Source of the DNA: Forficula auricularia
Taxonomy: Eukaryota > Arthropoda > Insecta > Dermaptera > Forficulidae
Length of the DNA stretch: 64,000 nt
Direction: 5' to 3'
NCBI GenBank assembly: GCA_024734495.1
Contig: JALMQS010000816.1
Location: forward strand, 4,409,190 to 4,473,189
A program made the translations under genes and the position numbers. This document shows positions 22,393-32,725 of the stretch, piece by piece. Numbering within the stretch: position 1 is the first letter of the stretch; each line of letters starts with the position of its first letter. Below the pieces are notes generated by a model, which had not been told where the DNA came from, did not search any database, and saw only the letters and a program-made list of their open reading frames with translations.

Positions 22393-23605
22393 CCGGGTGA
22401 GTTTTTTATCTTGAGACAGGCTTATAACTCAAAAACAGTGCGTTATATGAAAAAAGTTTCAAATAAAAGTTTATTTATATAAAGGGGGAACCAAACTACG
22501 CTATTGTTTGTTGACCTAGAACAAGCCTTCAAGGGTATTTCGAGGTCAACTTCTGTTTTTTAAATAGAAACCTATATGTTTCTGTACATATTCTGAATCT
22601 ACAAAAAAAACTAAACAACTTTTATTACAATTATTTTTGTATACGACATCAAATAATAAAATATATTAAATCAATTAGATCTCAAAAAAAATCTTAATAA
22701 TTAATTTTAACAATTATTTAACTTAATTATCAAATAATAATGATCAATTAAATAAATAATTATTAAATCGAAAAGTCACAACAATGAAAATAAGTGTTTA
22801 TAATGATATTAAAACTTCGTTAAAATCAGATTTAAGAGATTATTTTCTACTTAATAGAACTATTTAAAATTCTTGAGTTCAAAAAAGTTTATTTCTCGTG
22901 TCAATCCAGTAGATAGTTAAATTGTATTTCCATAATAAAAATGGAGCATTTTTTGTTGAAGACAGAATTGAAATGGTCTTAATTTATGGTGAATGTGGAA
23001 GAAGTGTTATGGGGCTACCATTGAAATTGATGTCGAGCGTTTTCCTGATAGGAATACACCCTCACGAGCTTCATTTCATCGTGTTATAAATCTGTTAAAA
23101 AAAAGAAATATAAAGGCTATGAAGAAACTGAAACAGACCAAAATAAGGAAATTGGAACTGGAATTCATCCAGAAGACTTGCGATACACTCTGGAATGTCA
23201 CAGAACAGTGTCGTAAAATTATTAAATTATTTATTTAATAATTAAATATTTGATCATTATTATTTGATAATTAAGTTAAATGATTGTTAAAAATAATGTA
23301 TAGAATTTTTTTTTTTGAGATCTAATTGACTTAATATTTTTTATTATTTGATGTATTAAAAAATAGTTGTAAAAAAAGTTGTTTAGTTTTTTTTTGTAGA
23401 TTCAGAATATGTACAGAAACATATAGGTTTCTATTTAAAAACAGAAGTTGACCTTGAAATACCCTTGAAAGCTTGTTCTAGGTCGACAAAAAATAGAGTA
23501 GTTTAGTTTCCCCCCTGATATAAATAAACTTTTATTTGAACTTTTTTTCATATAATTCACTGTTTTTGAGTTATAAGACTGTCTCAAAATAAAAAACTCA
23601 CCCGG
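22393..23605 (+). mobile_element. ITm-type transposon with about 370-bp inverted arms
   Basis: CCGGGTGAGTTTTTTATC at left and its complement at right are each next to TA, the IS630-Tc1-mariner target. The arms continue inward for about 350-370 bp (GACCTAGAACAAGCCTTCAA, TTCTGAATCTACAAAAAAAA). The centre keeps only the start of a transposase. A single arm of the same family is at 13272-13624. Confidence 0.75.
22941..23238 (+). pseudogene. Transposase N-terminal helix-turn-helix remnant
   Basis: Lies between the two long arms, so it is the transposon's own gene. The readable frame has FPDRNTPSRASFHRVINL, close to the N-terminal DNA-binding (DUF4817-like) domain of insect ITm transposases. Upstream a second frame reads like IEMVLIYGECGRS, joined by a frameshift near 23000. 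Everything after the first domain is absent, including the catalytic residues. Confidence 0.55.
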
Positions 23606-23635
23606 TATAATAATTATAATTTCGTATTATATCTA

Positions 23636-24032
23636 TCTACTCTTATTAAACGAGCAAAAATTTTATATTTATTTATTTGTTTGTATATATATTTGTTTGT
23701 TTATATATTTGTATCTTGGTTATATTTTGAAAACGACACTACCGATTTTGATGAAATTCACGGGTTAGGGGTTTTTGGGGTGACAATTCATTCTGTCACG
23801 GTCTCATCTTCGACAAAATTGTTTTTGATGTGTTTTTTCGTAATCAAATTAATTATTCTCAGGTAGACAAATCCCATTCTTAGGGTTTTAAAAAAGGTTT
23901 CCCTTTTCCTTTTATACCCAGGTAGACAATGGGTTGTTTGTTTCATTGTTCTAAAAGGCCTTGAAGAAGTATTGTGATTGTGGATTTTAACATATTTTGT
24001 TCTCCCTAATGTCTCCCTCGGTGGCCAGGTAC
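23636..24032 (+). mobile_element. Hel-C element, short copy
   Basis: Starts TCTACTCTTATTAAACGAGC, shares GAAATTCACGGGTTAGGG and TCATCTTCGACAAAATTG with other copies, and ends GGTGGCCAGGTACT. The terminal palindrome is reduced. Confidence 0.55.
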
Positions 24033-24065
24033 TAAGTCATAGTTAGGCGAACGAAGCTTTTCAAA

Positions 24066-24170
24066 AATGAAACTTATAAAAAACTTTCTTCGATCAATAA
24101 TGGTTCAAAAACGATTAAATGCACTTGCATAATGGCTATTGAATATGAGATATCTTGGAGAAAATCGACT
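24066..24170 (+). pseudogene. hAT transposase C-terminal remnant
   Basis: A short frame reads KLIKNFLRSIMVQKRLNALA and, after a one-base shift, MAIEYEIS. This resembles the C-terminal dimerisation region of hAT transposases (typically ending with a small-residue and LS/IE motif). The call rests on one short motif. Nothing else of the gene is visible. Confidence 0.4.
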
Positions 24171-24316
24171 TTCAAGATATATTGAAAGAATTCATATTAA
24201 AAAAACTGAGGAAAGTTAACGTTTTGTAAATATGATTGGATATTTGAATAGTTTCCAATCAATAATTCTTTTTTTTTCTTTTTAAGTAGGTACTGCATGA
24301 ATCGAATAACATAATA

Positions 24317-24930
24317 CAGGGTGGGACATAAAGATCTACCATATTTTGAAGAGATATAAAAAATGAAAAAATTTAGCTTGATAAAAACTGAATATATTTT
24401 TGAAAAGAACATAAAATAAATTTTGTTTAAATGTGTTTTAAAAATTATCAGACAAAAAAAGGAGGGGGGTCCAAAATTAAAATTCTAGCCTTTTCGACCA
24501 AACTCAACCAAATTTTGTATACATATTCTGTGGGCCCCAAAAAGGGTAGAATTGCAAAAAGTATCCACCCAAAATGGGGGGGGGGGTCAAAAATGAAAAT
24601 TCTAGCCCTTTTGACCAAACTCAAGAAGGCTAGAAATGAAAAAAATAACCAAATTTTCTATAATTAGTTTGGTCGAAAGGGCTAGAATTTTCATTTTTGA
24701 CCCCCCCCCCCCGCCATTTTGGGTGGTTAGTTTTTGCATTTCTAGCCTTCTGGGGGTCCGAATAATATGTATACAAAATTTGGTTGAGTTTGATCAAAAA
24801 GACTAGAATTTTCATTTTTAACCGCCCCCCACCCTTTTTTCGTCTGATTTAATAAAAATTTTATTTTATATTATTTTCAAAAATATACTCAGTTTTTTAC
24901 TAGTTACATTTTTTTCATTTTTTATACCTC
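24317..24930 (+). mobile_element. 'RD' element, copy 1 (right end lost)
   Basis: Starts after TA with CAGGGTGGGACATAAAGATC. It shares GAACATAAA and GATCTACCATATTTTG with the copies at 41198-42378 and 53842-54239. The centre has inverted GTATACAAAATTTGG modules with poly-C and poly-G runs. The right TIR is missing. The TA and CAGGGTGG end suggest a Tc1/mariner-type MITE. Confidence 0.55.
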
Positions 24931-25504
24931 TGTATTTCTGAAAATATTTTTGTTTGACATACATTCATTAGTGCCGAGATATTAAAATTTGGTGTTGTTA
25001 TAAGGTTTAACTGCTACTTACTATCTAGAGTCCTACACCTACAGGGGAGAGGGGCCCGAGACTTGCATTGCCTAGGGGCCTCTATATGGCTTAATCCGGC
25101 CCTTTTTATTTCGTTAGAAGAGAGATTCTTATCCAGAATTTTTTCGAGAAGAAATATTATGAACACTGTTTGAATTCAGGGATCGGCAAGTCTTTATAGC
25201 CGATTCACAAGTTAAGCGCCTCGTTTGCTGCTCGAGGAATCTCCTTACGAGCTAAAGAGGTAATATATTCTTTTTTAATAGTTCGAATAAAATTGTAATA
25301 CGATTTTAGATTTGTGGAAAAGTGAATACATTAAATTTCAAGTTCTTATCTATTTAATTGACATCTGACAAACGAGCTTACAGACACTGACAGACATTGT
25401 AGTGACACTAATAGAGTCCGAATTACTTTTGAACTGCATCCTACCTCTGTATCATGGGTCAGTGCCTACACATAAATATATTCAAGCTTCATTGATAATG
25501 AATA
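24931..25504. other. Spacer with old repeat debris
   Basis: 25035-25105 has GGGGCCCGAGACTTG and CCTAGGGGCCTC, which looks like a decayed dispersed repeat. No gene. Confidence 0.35.
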
Positions 25505-26374
25505 TTTTTACTTTACCATACAGGGTATGGTCAAGTATTGTAATCGTGAATAGAAAAAGTGGGTTTTTTTGCTTGATTTTTTCGAAATATCTCAAAAACA
25601 GTTGAAACTATTTTGATTAAAAAAATTGGGCGAAACCATAGCGTTTTGGTCTACAAAAAAGCCTTAATAAGTAAGAATCGAAAAAATTATATTTTTCGAG
25701 ATAATAAATGTTTTGTACGTCAGTGGATTAGTCTGTGCGTTTTCAAATTTTTGTGGACGCACTAGCTCAAAAAACTAGTGTGAATATCAAAACGAAAATT
25801 TACATCTAGTTTTGGTACATTGAGATTAAGAGCTGATTAGATTTTGGTTGAAATCGAACCCAAAATTAAGGAGGGGGGAGGGTTAAAAATTAAAATTATA
25901 AGTTTTTTCATACTAAAAAATCAAGTAAAAAAGAAATATACTATAAAATGAACTTATAATAGTTTTTTCTGGGGCCAAAATTGAGGGGGGGGTCAAAAAA
26001 TGGAAATCTAGGCACTTGGACCAAACTCAACCAAATTTTGTATACATAATCAGTGGGCTCCCAGAAGACTAAAAATGCAAAAACTAACTGCTCAAAATTG
26101 GGGGGGGGGGCAAAAAATGAAAATCTAGGTCTTTGGCTTTTGGACCAATCTCAACCAAATATTGTATACGTAATCAGCGAGCAAAAACTGCACTTATAGA
26201 CTTCCGGGGAACACTGATTATTATTAGATACAATATTTGGTTGAGTTTGGTCCAAGGGCCTAGATTTTCATTTTTTACCCCCCCCCTCTATATGATTATA
26301 AATGATTTTATTAAATATAAGAGATGGGCCAGGCGTATAGAAAAGTCATGTGGATGGCCATATTAGTTTATTTT
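25505..26374 (+). mobile_element. IJ family copy, full length (I to J)
   Basis: I end TTTTACTTTACCATACAGGG at 25506, J end ATGTGGATGGCCATATTAG at the right, about 870 bp. This copy shows best that the family has two unlike ends. Three GTATACAAAATTTGG-type modules in both orientations lie inside. Confidence 0.6.
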
Positions 26375-26403
26375 TTGAAGAATAATTTGATATTTGCACT
26401 TAC

Positions 26404-26488
26404 CGCCGCACCAAGGCAAATGGAAATGAAGCAGCCGAGCAATAAGCCAGTAGTAAGAATTCGCTGAAGAGGTTGAAACTGAAGCATC
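26404..26488 (-). CDS. Probable host exon with start codon and signal peptide or TM segment
   Basis: On the minus strand the sequence TTTGTTTAG (acceptor-like pyrimidine tract and AG) is followed by 85 bp and then GTAAGT, a consensus donor. One base into the exon there is an ATG that opens 28 codons without stop: MLQFQPLQRILTTG, then a hydrophobic run LLLGCFISICLGAA. That looks like a signal peptide or first membrane segment. The sequence matches no repeat in this window. The other two frames are also open, so the frame is not certain. Later exons should lie at lower coordinates. The protein family is not recognised. Confidence 0.5.
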
Positions 26489-26623
26489 CTAAACAAACAA
26501 ATGTTCATTTCATGTAGTTATTTTAAAATTATTAACTGTAAAATTTTAGCTTATGCGAGATTAGAGTTTAGTGAAGAATAAATTAAATAATTTGAATAAT
26601 CCATGTATATTATTATAAATTAA

Positions 26624-26880
26624 CGAGCTTTTCGTGCGTGTCTTCGGCATGCCCTCGAAGCTCGGCCCTCCGGGCTGAGTGCCCTGGCGGGCAGCGTCTC
26701 GATCCAAAATTTTTATTTCTCTTAAAAAACCACACTCCAAATGTATACCCGTAAACTACCAAAAATACATCGTCTCTTAAAAGTTTCGCATCTTTAATTT
26801 TTTTTGAGTGGCGAGGGGGGGGGGGGGGAACAATTATCAATATATTTAATGTTTCTTAATTTAAAATGAATTGGACTCTT
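26624..26880 (-). mobile_element. 'Hel-B' Helitron-like end, copy 2
   Basis: Minus strand: hairpin GGCATGCC-like/GACACGC, 12 nt, CTCG, host T. Beyond the GC module (26624-26703), flank sequence up to 26880, including CCACACTCCAAATGTATAC and GAGTGGCGAGGGGGG, is shared with the pieces at 56368-56532 and 58095-58167. The arginine-rich frame at 26613-26840 is a reading of this repeat. Confidence 0.5.
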
Positions 26881-27141
26881 TCATTTCAAAATTCGAATAT
26901 ATATATATTTCAAATTTGCCTGGTTAATGAAAATCGATTGGAGCCATCAGTTTAAAATCCGAGCTGACTTTCAAATTTGCCTCGTTAATTAATATATATT
27001 TAATGTTTCTTAATTTAAAATCTATTGGTGTTTTTTCATTTTCAATCGAGTCCAAATGAATACAATATTATCTAGACACAAAGTCTAAATCAAAAATATA
27101 TAGTTTTAGTAAAAGAAATCAAGATATAAATATTAATGTGA

Positions 27142-27167
27142 CATTGGTCTAGTGGTTAGAGCTGATG
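27142..27167 (+). other. tRNA-like 5' half (A box) at LINE insertion site
   Basis: TGGTCTAGTGG (27144-27154) is a perfect Pol III A-box match (TRGYNNARNNG). The AGAGCTGATG at 27158-27167 is duplicated after the LINE at 32450-32459. The tRNA-like 3' half continues at 32460. Confidence 0.6.
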
Positions 27168-28771
27168 ACCACAGTTCGATTCCAGCTCTCAAAGGAACAA
27201 CAACCTTTACCCTGGAGCCCGAAACCTTTCCAAACAATCTACCTGATACCGAGCCCCTAGAGGGTGCAGCTACCTCAGCCAATGAAGACCCACACAAGGA
27301 GTCTAACCAGATAAGTAATGAATCTAGCTCGCTGGTTAAAATTCATACATCTAATTTTAGCTATAAGCAAATAGCTGAAAAAATAATAAACCACAAAGGC
27401 CAGCTCAATTCTCAAAAAATTAAAGCTTCTGTGGGTGTTTTCAAAAAATTCCAAGAAACACGTGGAAAAAAACAATTTAAAATGAACAAGAATACACTTG
27501 AAAAAAAACATTTCAACATGGAGGAAGCCTACAAAAATCTCCTGGAAAAATTTGAAAAACTCAAATTAGAAAATGAAGAACTTAAAAGAAAACTCAAAGC
27601 CAGAGTTTCTTTTGAACATGAAAATCAGTTCCAGCTTCTCAGCCAGCAACACGAGGATCAAGACATGGATCAAGATAGTGAAGTGCTCCAACCCAACAAA
27701 AAACCTCGAAAGGACGATAGTGAACCCAACAAGAGCCAAAACCTCACCGATTGGGCTACACTACAGCCACAAGAAAAAACGAAAGCCGACCAAGACTCAA
27801 AAAAAGTGACCAAAGGTAAGCCTCCGCCTATAATTATAAACAATAACGACAGTGTTGCCATAATAAGGCTACTAAAAGAAAGCTATAAATTCAGTGACTT
27901 TAATATTAAAAAAACAAACAATATCAAATCAACTCTTCAAATAGAAGACTTACAAATATACAAAAAAACCATCAGTACATTAAAAGAAAGAGGTTTCTCT
28001 TTCTATACTTTCACTCCAAAAAGTGAAAAATTACAAACCTTTTTGCTAAAAGGATTGGCAAACAATTGCGAGGTTGATGAAATAGCAGCTGAGCTGCACA
28101 CTCATAAAAACATTTCATTCACTAAAATAGAGAGATTCTCAACAACCCTCTCAAGAAAATCAGGTAATACCCTCCCAATTATACTAGTTCAAATAACTCC
28201 TGAAAGCAAAACCCATGACCTCTACCTAATCAAAAGAGTATTTTATCAGCAGATAAGATGGGAAAAGCTAAAAAAAAAAGATATAACGCAATGTAGGAAT
28301 TGCCAAAGAATAGGCCATGTCGCAGGACGGTGTAATTTACCCTATCGTTGTGTAAAATGCAATACTAATCATGGACCTGCCGAATGCCAATTAAAACAGG
28401 CCGAAACACAAGAAGCTCTCTACTGCGTCACTTGTGGAAAATACGGGCACCCCGCCTCCTTTAGAGGATGCCCCGAAATAGTTACAATTAAAAAAAAGAT
28501 TCAAGAAAAACAAGCGTTGGCGAAATCAAAAAATAGCAAAAAGATAAATAATATTAAATCACATGTGAGCCCCGACCAATCAATAAGCGCGCCAAAGAAT
28601 ACTCTACCACTAAATGACGCCCCAAAAAGTGCCATAAGCAACGAAAACAACATACTAAGCAGGCTCCAACAAATGGAAGAAAGTATCAAAATAATGTTAA
28701 AAATGTTTACCACTCAAACAGATATAATAACAGGCCTTCAGGCAATGAACAAACAATCCCAGAATTCTTAG
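27152..28771 (+). CDS. LINE ORF1, gag-like nucleic-acid-binding protein
   Basis: The frame is open for 539 codons and ends TAG at 28769-28771. The first six codons are host tRNA-like DNA (GTG at 27152); element sequence starts at about codon 6, and the first ATG is at 27482. Residues about 125-150 form a charged heptad-rich stretch (LLEKFEKLKLENEELKRKLK), a likely coiled coil. Residues about 160-235 are acidic/basic and low complexity. Residues 381-446 hold three zinc knuckle-like clusters (CRNCQRIGHVAGRC, CVKCNTNHGPAEC, CVTCGKYGHPASFRGC), typical of Jockey/I-group ORF1. Such proteins coat the element RNA and form ribonucleoprotein particles. The C-terminus overlaps the open ORF2 frame. Confidence 0.85.
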   Translation: MVRADDHSSIPALKGTTTFTLEPETFPNNLPDTEPLEGAATSANEDPHKESNQISNESSSLVKIHTSNFSYKQIAEKIINHKGQLNSQKIKASVGVFKKFQETRGKKQFKMNKNTLEKKHFNMEEAYKNLLEKFEKLKLENEELKRKLKARVSFEHENQFQLLSQQHEDQDMDQDSEVLQPNKKPRKDDSEPNKSQNLTDWATLQPQEKTKADQDSKKVTKGKPPPIIINNNDSVAIIRLLKESYKFSDFNIKKTNNIKSTLQIEDLQIYKKTISTLKERGFSFYTFTPKSEKLQTFLLKGLANNCEVDEIAAELHTHKNISFTKIERFSTTLSRKSGNTLPIILVQITPESKTHDLYLIKRVFYQQIRWEKLKKKDITQCRNCQRIGHVAGRCNLPYRCVKCNTNHGPAECQLKQAETQEALYCVTCGKYGHPASFRGCPEIVTIKKKIQEKQALAKSKNSKKINNIKSHVSPDQSISAPKNTLPLNDAPKSAISNENNILSRLQQMEESIKIMLKMFTTQTDIITGLQAMNKQSQNS

Positions 28772-31700
28772 GCTTAACAATAATATCAATAAATGTAAAT
28801 TCAATAATCACAAACCAAAGGAGAGCAAACATCTTGCAAACTATAAAAAAATACAATCCAGATGTAATCCTCTTGAGTGAAACAAAGCTTAATGATAATC
28901 ACTTCGTCGAATTTGCCGAATATGAATGCATAAGGACGGACAGGCCTAATTCAAAACAGGGAGGAGGGACTGCTATACTAATTAGAAAAAATATAAAATA
29001 TAAACATATTCAAAATTCGATATTAATGTCCTCTAAATCTCTTGAAACGACAATTATAAAATTACAACTAAAAAATAACCAAAGCCTTTATCTTGTTTCC
29101 GCATACAGCCCTTGTAAATTTAATAGTGTATTTCTAAACGAATTAGAAAATGTATTCGATATTTTACAATTAGACAGACCAGAAAATTACTACTACCTTG
29201 CAGGGGATTTAAACGCCAAGCACATCACTTGGAGCAATAATTGCAATAATCAAAGGGGAAACAAACTAAAAAAATGGATTGATGATAATGAAATCAAATA
29301 CAAATTAAAAATACTCCACTCAGAATATCCTTCATTTCCCAGTAGTGGATCCTTCTTAGATTTAATCCTACTAGATGCAAGATTAATCGTTTCAAACAAA
29401 ATAAACCACAACAAGGTACCCAACATTCCTTATGACAGTGACCACAACGGCTTAATTGCCAACATCCACTTAAATCACAACGAAGGCCTTGAGCTAGAAT
29501 CAAAAACTGACTCCTACCAATTTAATTTTAAAAATACAAACTGGCATCATTTTGGTAATTACTTAAATAAAAACTGCCAACTAAACATATCATCATCTAG
29601 GAATCTAAATAACAATGAAATCGATCAAAATATAGAAACCATCGAAAAAAACATTCAAAAAGCAATAAATAAAGCAACACCAAAAATTAAACCCAAAAAC
29701 TCTTTCGATAAATATCTGAACCCCAAAATAACAAAACTTCAAAAAGCAAAAAGCTTTCTGATAACCCAAATAAACAAATTTTACAAAAACAACCTAAACA
29801 GACAATCAGACGAGTTCTATAATTTGAAACAACTCCTCTCTGAAACAAAAAAACAGCTACAAATAGAATTTCAAAATTCCACAAATAGCTACTGGGAAAA
29901 TAAAATCAAAAACATTCCTCTCCATGAATCATCTGAAACCTTTCCTAAAATTAACAGCATATTTAGAAAAAAAAATCATTCAACAATTCCAGAGATTATA
30001 AATATTCCCAAAGACAAAAGAGAAATCCTGATAAAAGCTAGCTTAAACCCAGACAATGTTAACAAAGATACAATAGGAAACTTCTTAATTTCAGACAATG
30101 AAGAAAAATTAAACATCCTTGGGTCTCATTTCTCTCTCATTCACCTACAAAACGAAAATATGGGCAAAGATCATATGTCTAGACTCATAAATAGCAACAT
30201 CGAAAACCTTAAAAGAGAAATAGAAACAGACACAGAAACAATGAAAACGGTATACCAATTTTCTAACGAAAATACCTCAATTGACCCAACTACCTGGTCA
30301 GAACAATACAGCCTGACAAACAATAGAGAGGTAAAGAAAATATTTAGAAAACTTAACAACAAAAAATCCACAGGCCCTGACAAAATCCCCAATATAGTAT
30401 TGAAACATTTACCAAAAAAAATAATCAATTACTACACTATTATTTTTAATAACTCATTAAACAACTTATATTTTCCCTACAATTGGAAAAAAGCAAAAGT
30501 AATCGCCATCCCAAAAAAAGGCAAGGACCCTTCCTCCCTCTCAAATCTAAGGCCAATAAGTCTTTTGCCGAATATCGGGAAAGTCTTCGAGATTATAATT
30601 AATAAAAGACTGGTTTCATTCTGCCAAGAAAAAAATATCATACCAGAAAGCCAATTTGGCTTCAAATACAAACACTCTTGCATTCATGCAATCACAAAAT
30701 TAGCTTCTGATATCTACTGGTCTTTAAATGTCAACCATTGTGTTGGAGCGTGCTTGATAGATGTAGAAAAAGCTTTTGATACCGTTTGGAGAGAAGCCCT
30801 GATTTATAAATTATTAAAAAAAGGCTTCAACAAAAACCTCATTAAAATGATTTGGAATATGATAGAAGAAAGGACATTTGTAATTTCAAACAAAGGAAAA
30901 GAATCTTCTATGGTATTCCAGGTCAAAAATGGTCTCCAGCAGGGAACCGTAAACTCTCCTGTCCTATTCAACATATATATCAGCAATATCCTAGAACTCT
31001 TTGAATTAAACAAAGCAAAAGACAAAGGCGCTCTGGCCTTTGCGGACGATTTAATTGTTTATATATCAGGTAAAAAACCAAGTGAAATCAATCAAAAACT
31101 AGAAATCTTAGTTAACAAAATTCATTCTTACTACGACACATGGAAATTAAAAATCAACATCAATAAATGTGAAACTATATTATTTCGACCCCCAATCAGT
31201 AAGGGTAATCGGGACCTACAAAAAAATTGGAAAAAATTCCAAATTAAAGTCAATAATCAAATCATCCCACATAAAAAAATTGTAAAATATTTAGGAGTAG
31301 AACTAGATGAGCGGATGCTCTTTAATAAACACCTCGAAAACAAAATAATAAAGGCCAGAGCAGCCTTCATGGGACTAAAAAAATTATTCTACTCGCAGTA
31401 CCTCGATCCAAAATTAAAAATATTAAGCTACACCACCCTCATTAGACCTATAATCTCATACGGTTGCAGCATCTGGTTCAACCAGAGTGCATCTATGATG
31501 GAGACAATAAGAATTTTTGAAAGGAAATGCCTTAGAGCCTGCCTAAATACTTATAGAAGCCCAGAAACAAATTTTCTTAAATACGTTAGCAACAAAAAAT
31601 TATATAAATTAGCTAATATTAACAGATTCGACTGCTTCATAATCAAACTAATTCGAAATTATTATACCCAAATAGTCAATATCCAAGAGAATAGCCTCAT

Positions 31701-31827
31701 ATTTGGATCCGTATATCCAAATGAAAGTTATTTCAAAAAAACTCTAAACTCTGGCTATATCCCCCAGAAGCTTTCCCATACCTGGATGCCCAAGGGTATA
31801 TCCAGGACACGAACAAAATCCCAATAA
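28762..31827 (+). CDS. LINE ORF2, endonuclease and reverse transcriptase
   Basis: The conserved N-terminal endonuclease strand is readable from about 28780 (SINVNSIITNQRRANIL), so I start the region at 28762, just before the ORF1 stop. The 997-residue numbering below begins at 28834. Apurinic-type endonuclease motifs: SETKL (15-19), GGGTAIL, GDLNAKH (124-130), SDH (202-204). Reverse transcriptase: STGPDKIP, NLRPISLLPNIGKVFE, AFD (647-649), GLQQGTVNSPVLFN, and the catalytic FADD (736-739), then KYLGVELDERMLF. All catalytic residues I can check are present. The frame ends early by a frameshift near 31770-31790; the usual C-terminus follows in another frame. It nicks target DNA and reverse-transcribes the element RNA. 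Confidence 0.9.
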   Translation, partial: EFLGLTIISINVNSIITNQRRANILQTIKKYNPDVILLSETKLNDNHFVEFAEYECIRTDRPNSKQGGGTAILIRKNIKYKHIQNSILMSSKSLETTIIKLQLKNNQSLYLVSAYSPCKFNSVFLNELENVFDILQLDRPENYYYLAGDLNAKHITWSNNCNNQRGNKLKKWIDDNEIKYKLKILHSEYPSFPSSGSFLDLILLDARLIVSNKINHNKVPNIPYDSDHNGLIANIHLNHNEGLELESKTDSYQFNFKNTNWHHFGNYLNKNCQLNISSSRNLNNNEIDQNIETIEKNIQKAINKATPKIKPKNSFDKYLNPKITKLQKAKSFLITQINKFYKNNLNRQSDEFYNLKQLLSETKKQLQIEFQNSTNSYWENKIKNIPLHESSETFPKINSIFRKKNHSTIPEIINIPKDKREILIKASLNPDNVNKDTIGNFLISDNEEKLNILGSHFSLIHLQNENMGKDHMSRLINSNIENLKREIETDTETMKTVYQFSNENTSIDPTTWSEQYSLTNNREVKKIFRKLNNKKSTGPDKIPNIVLKHLPKKIINYYTIIFNNSLNNLYFPYNWKKAKVIAIPKKGKDPSSLSNLRPISLLPNIGKVFEIIINKRLVSFCQEKNIIPESQFGFKYKHSCIHAITKLASDIYWSLNVNHCVGACLIDVEKAFDTVWREALIYKLLKKGFNKNLIKMIWNMIEERTFVISNKGKESSMVFQVKNGLQQGTVNSPVLFNIYISNILELFELNKAKDKGALAFADDLIVYISGKKPSEINQKLEILVNKIHSYYDTWKLKININKCETILFRPPISKGNRDLQKNWKKFQIKVNNQIIPHKKIVKYLGVELDERMLFNKHLENKIIKARAAFMGLKKLFYSQYLDPKLKILSYTTLIRPIISYGCSIWFNQSASMMETIRIFERKCLRACLNTYRSPETNFLKYVSNKKLYKLANINRFDCFIIKLIRNYYTQIVNIQENSLIFGSVYPNESYFKKTLNSGYIPQKLSHTWMPKGISRTRTKSQ

Positions 31828-31988
31828 TATTTCACATCTATAGAAGAAAAAATGACAAAAGAATTGAATATCATCCCTTTCTAGACAGCAGAGATATATA
31901 TAGGCACTGGAGATATAGCCAGGAAATATCTGATAAGGACAGGAAGGAGACGATTTGTCCCAAAAAATGCTGGTGGCTTGACCAATAA
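31784..31988 (+). pseudogene. Frameshifted C-terminus of LINE ORF2
   Basis: In the frame one base back from ORF2, the sequence reads YLDAQGYIQDTNKIPIIFHI and ends with CPKKCWWLDQ and TAA at 31986-31988. This fits a Jockey ORF2 tail, so one base was lost (or two gained) just before 31784. Only this terminal piece is affected, and the catalytic domains upstream are intact. Confidence 0.7.
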
Positions 31989-32449
31989 TTAATAATAAAT
32001 GTAAATTTATTTGTTTATTTGCTTATTTAGCAGCTTATTTGTTTATTTATTTTTATTTAAATGAAGTGAGTGGAGTGAATGAGTGTGATAAAAAAAAGGT
32101 CAAACTTGACCGAGCCATTGTATATACTATTGTATAAATTCCTTCTCTTCATCCCTTTTGTAAATAATTTCCCAAAGAAATTATAAAAACAAGGTTTTTT
32201 TTTAAAGCCATTTCCTTGTAAAACAAAAATAAAGTTATATCCCTACCCCTTAATTTAAGAAGGGAAAAACCCGAAAATGTTTGTAAATAAGTAAATAATA
32301 TATTAATTCATAACTACGAATACATTGTATGTAATGTAGATTAAACTTAAAAAAAAAATAATATTCCATATCCCGGAGTGTTAGGGATATTATTGTAAAA
32401 AATGTATATAAATCTTTTTGGCTAATAAACACTTTATAAAAAAAAAAAA

Positions 32450-32505
32450 AGAGCTGATGCCCATAGTTCAAGAGTTCGTCGGTTCGATTCTAGGCAAGAG
32501 GGTAA
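32450..32505 (+). other. tRNA-like 3' half (B box) after the LINE
   Basis: After the duplicated AGAGCTGATG comes CCCATAGTTCAAGAGTTCGT and then GGTTCGATTCT (32481-32491), an almost perfect Pol III B box. With the LINE removed, the A and B boxes would be 34 bp apart, normal for a tRNA gene or tRNA-derived SINE. Stems are not clearly paired, so this is more likely a SINE or tRNA pseudogene than a working tRNA. Confidence 0.55.
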
Positions 32506-32725
32506 TTTTTTTAGAGAAATTTCTCTAAGCGTTGTTACAAATTAATCTAGATAAATATATATAGTACATGTCATCGATGTAAATCTAACAGAGTTTAATT
32601 CAATTTATGGCTGTTTAAAAGTAATGTCTGACGATTTCTTGACAATTTCTTTGTTGTATCTTATTGTATTTTAAAAGTTGTTCATTGAACCAAGGCTTTG
32701 CCTCTGCAGTTACCTATATCTAGGG

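Larger units (their letters stand above)
27168..32449 (+). mobile_element. Jockey-type LINE, 5.3 kb, near complete
   Basis: A non-LTR retrotransposon with two overlapping frames (gag-like ORF1, endonuclease plus reverse transcriptase ORF2), a 3' UTR of about 460 bp and a poly-A tail of about 13 A (32437-32449). AGAGCTGATG is duplicated on both sides (27158-27167, 32450-32459). The long intact frames mark it as the youngest large element in the window. The 5' end has no Met codon in the ORF1 frame until residue 111 and begins with a tRNA-B-box-like AGTTCGATTCC. It may therefore be slightly 5'-truncated or chimeric. Members replicate by target-primed reverse transcription. Confidence 0.92.

Noticed and set aside
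26613..26840. Arginine/proline-rich frame on the minus strand, similar to one at 56281-56640
   Set aside because: Both read the same GC-rich Helitron-like terminus; the similarity is at DNA level.
27142..27190. Intact tRNA gene
   Set aside because: The A and B boxes are only 18 bp apart here, because the LINE lies in between; cloverleaf stems do not form.
29294..31025. Several minus-strand frames opposite LINE ORF2
   Set aside because: They are antisense shadows of an A-rich coding frame with no motifs.
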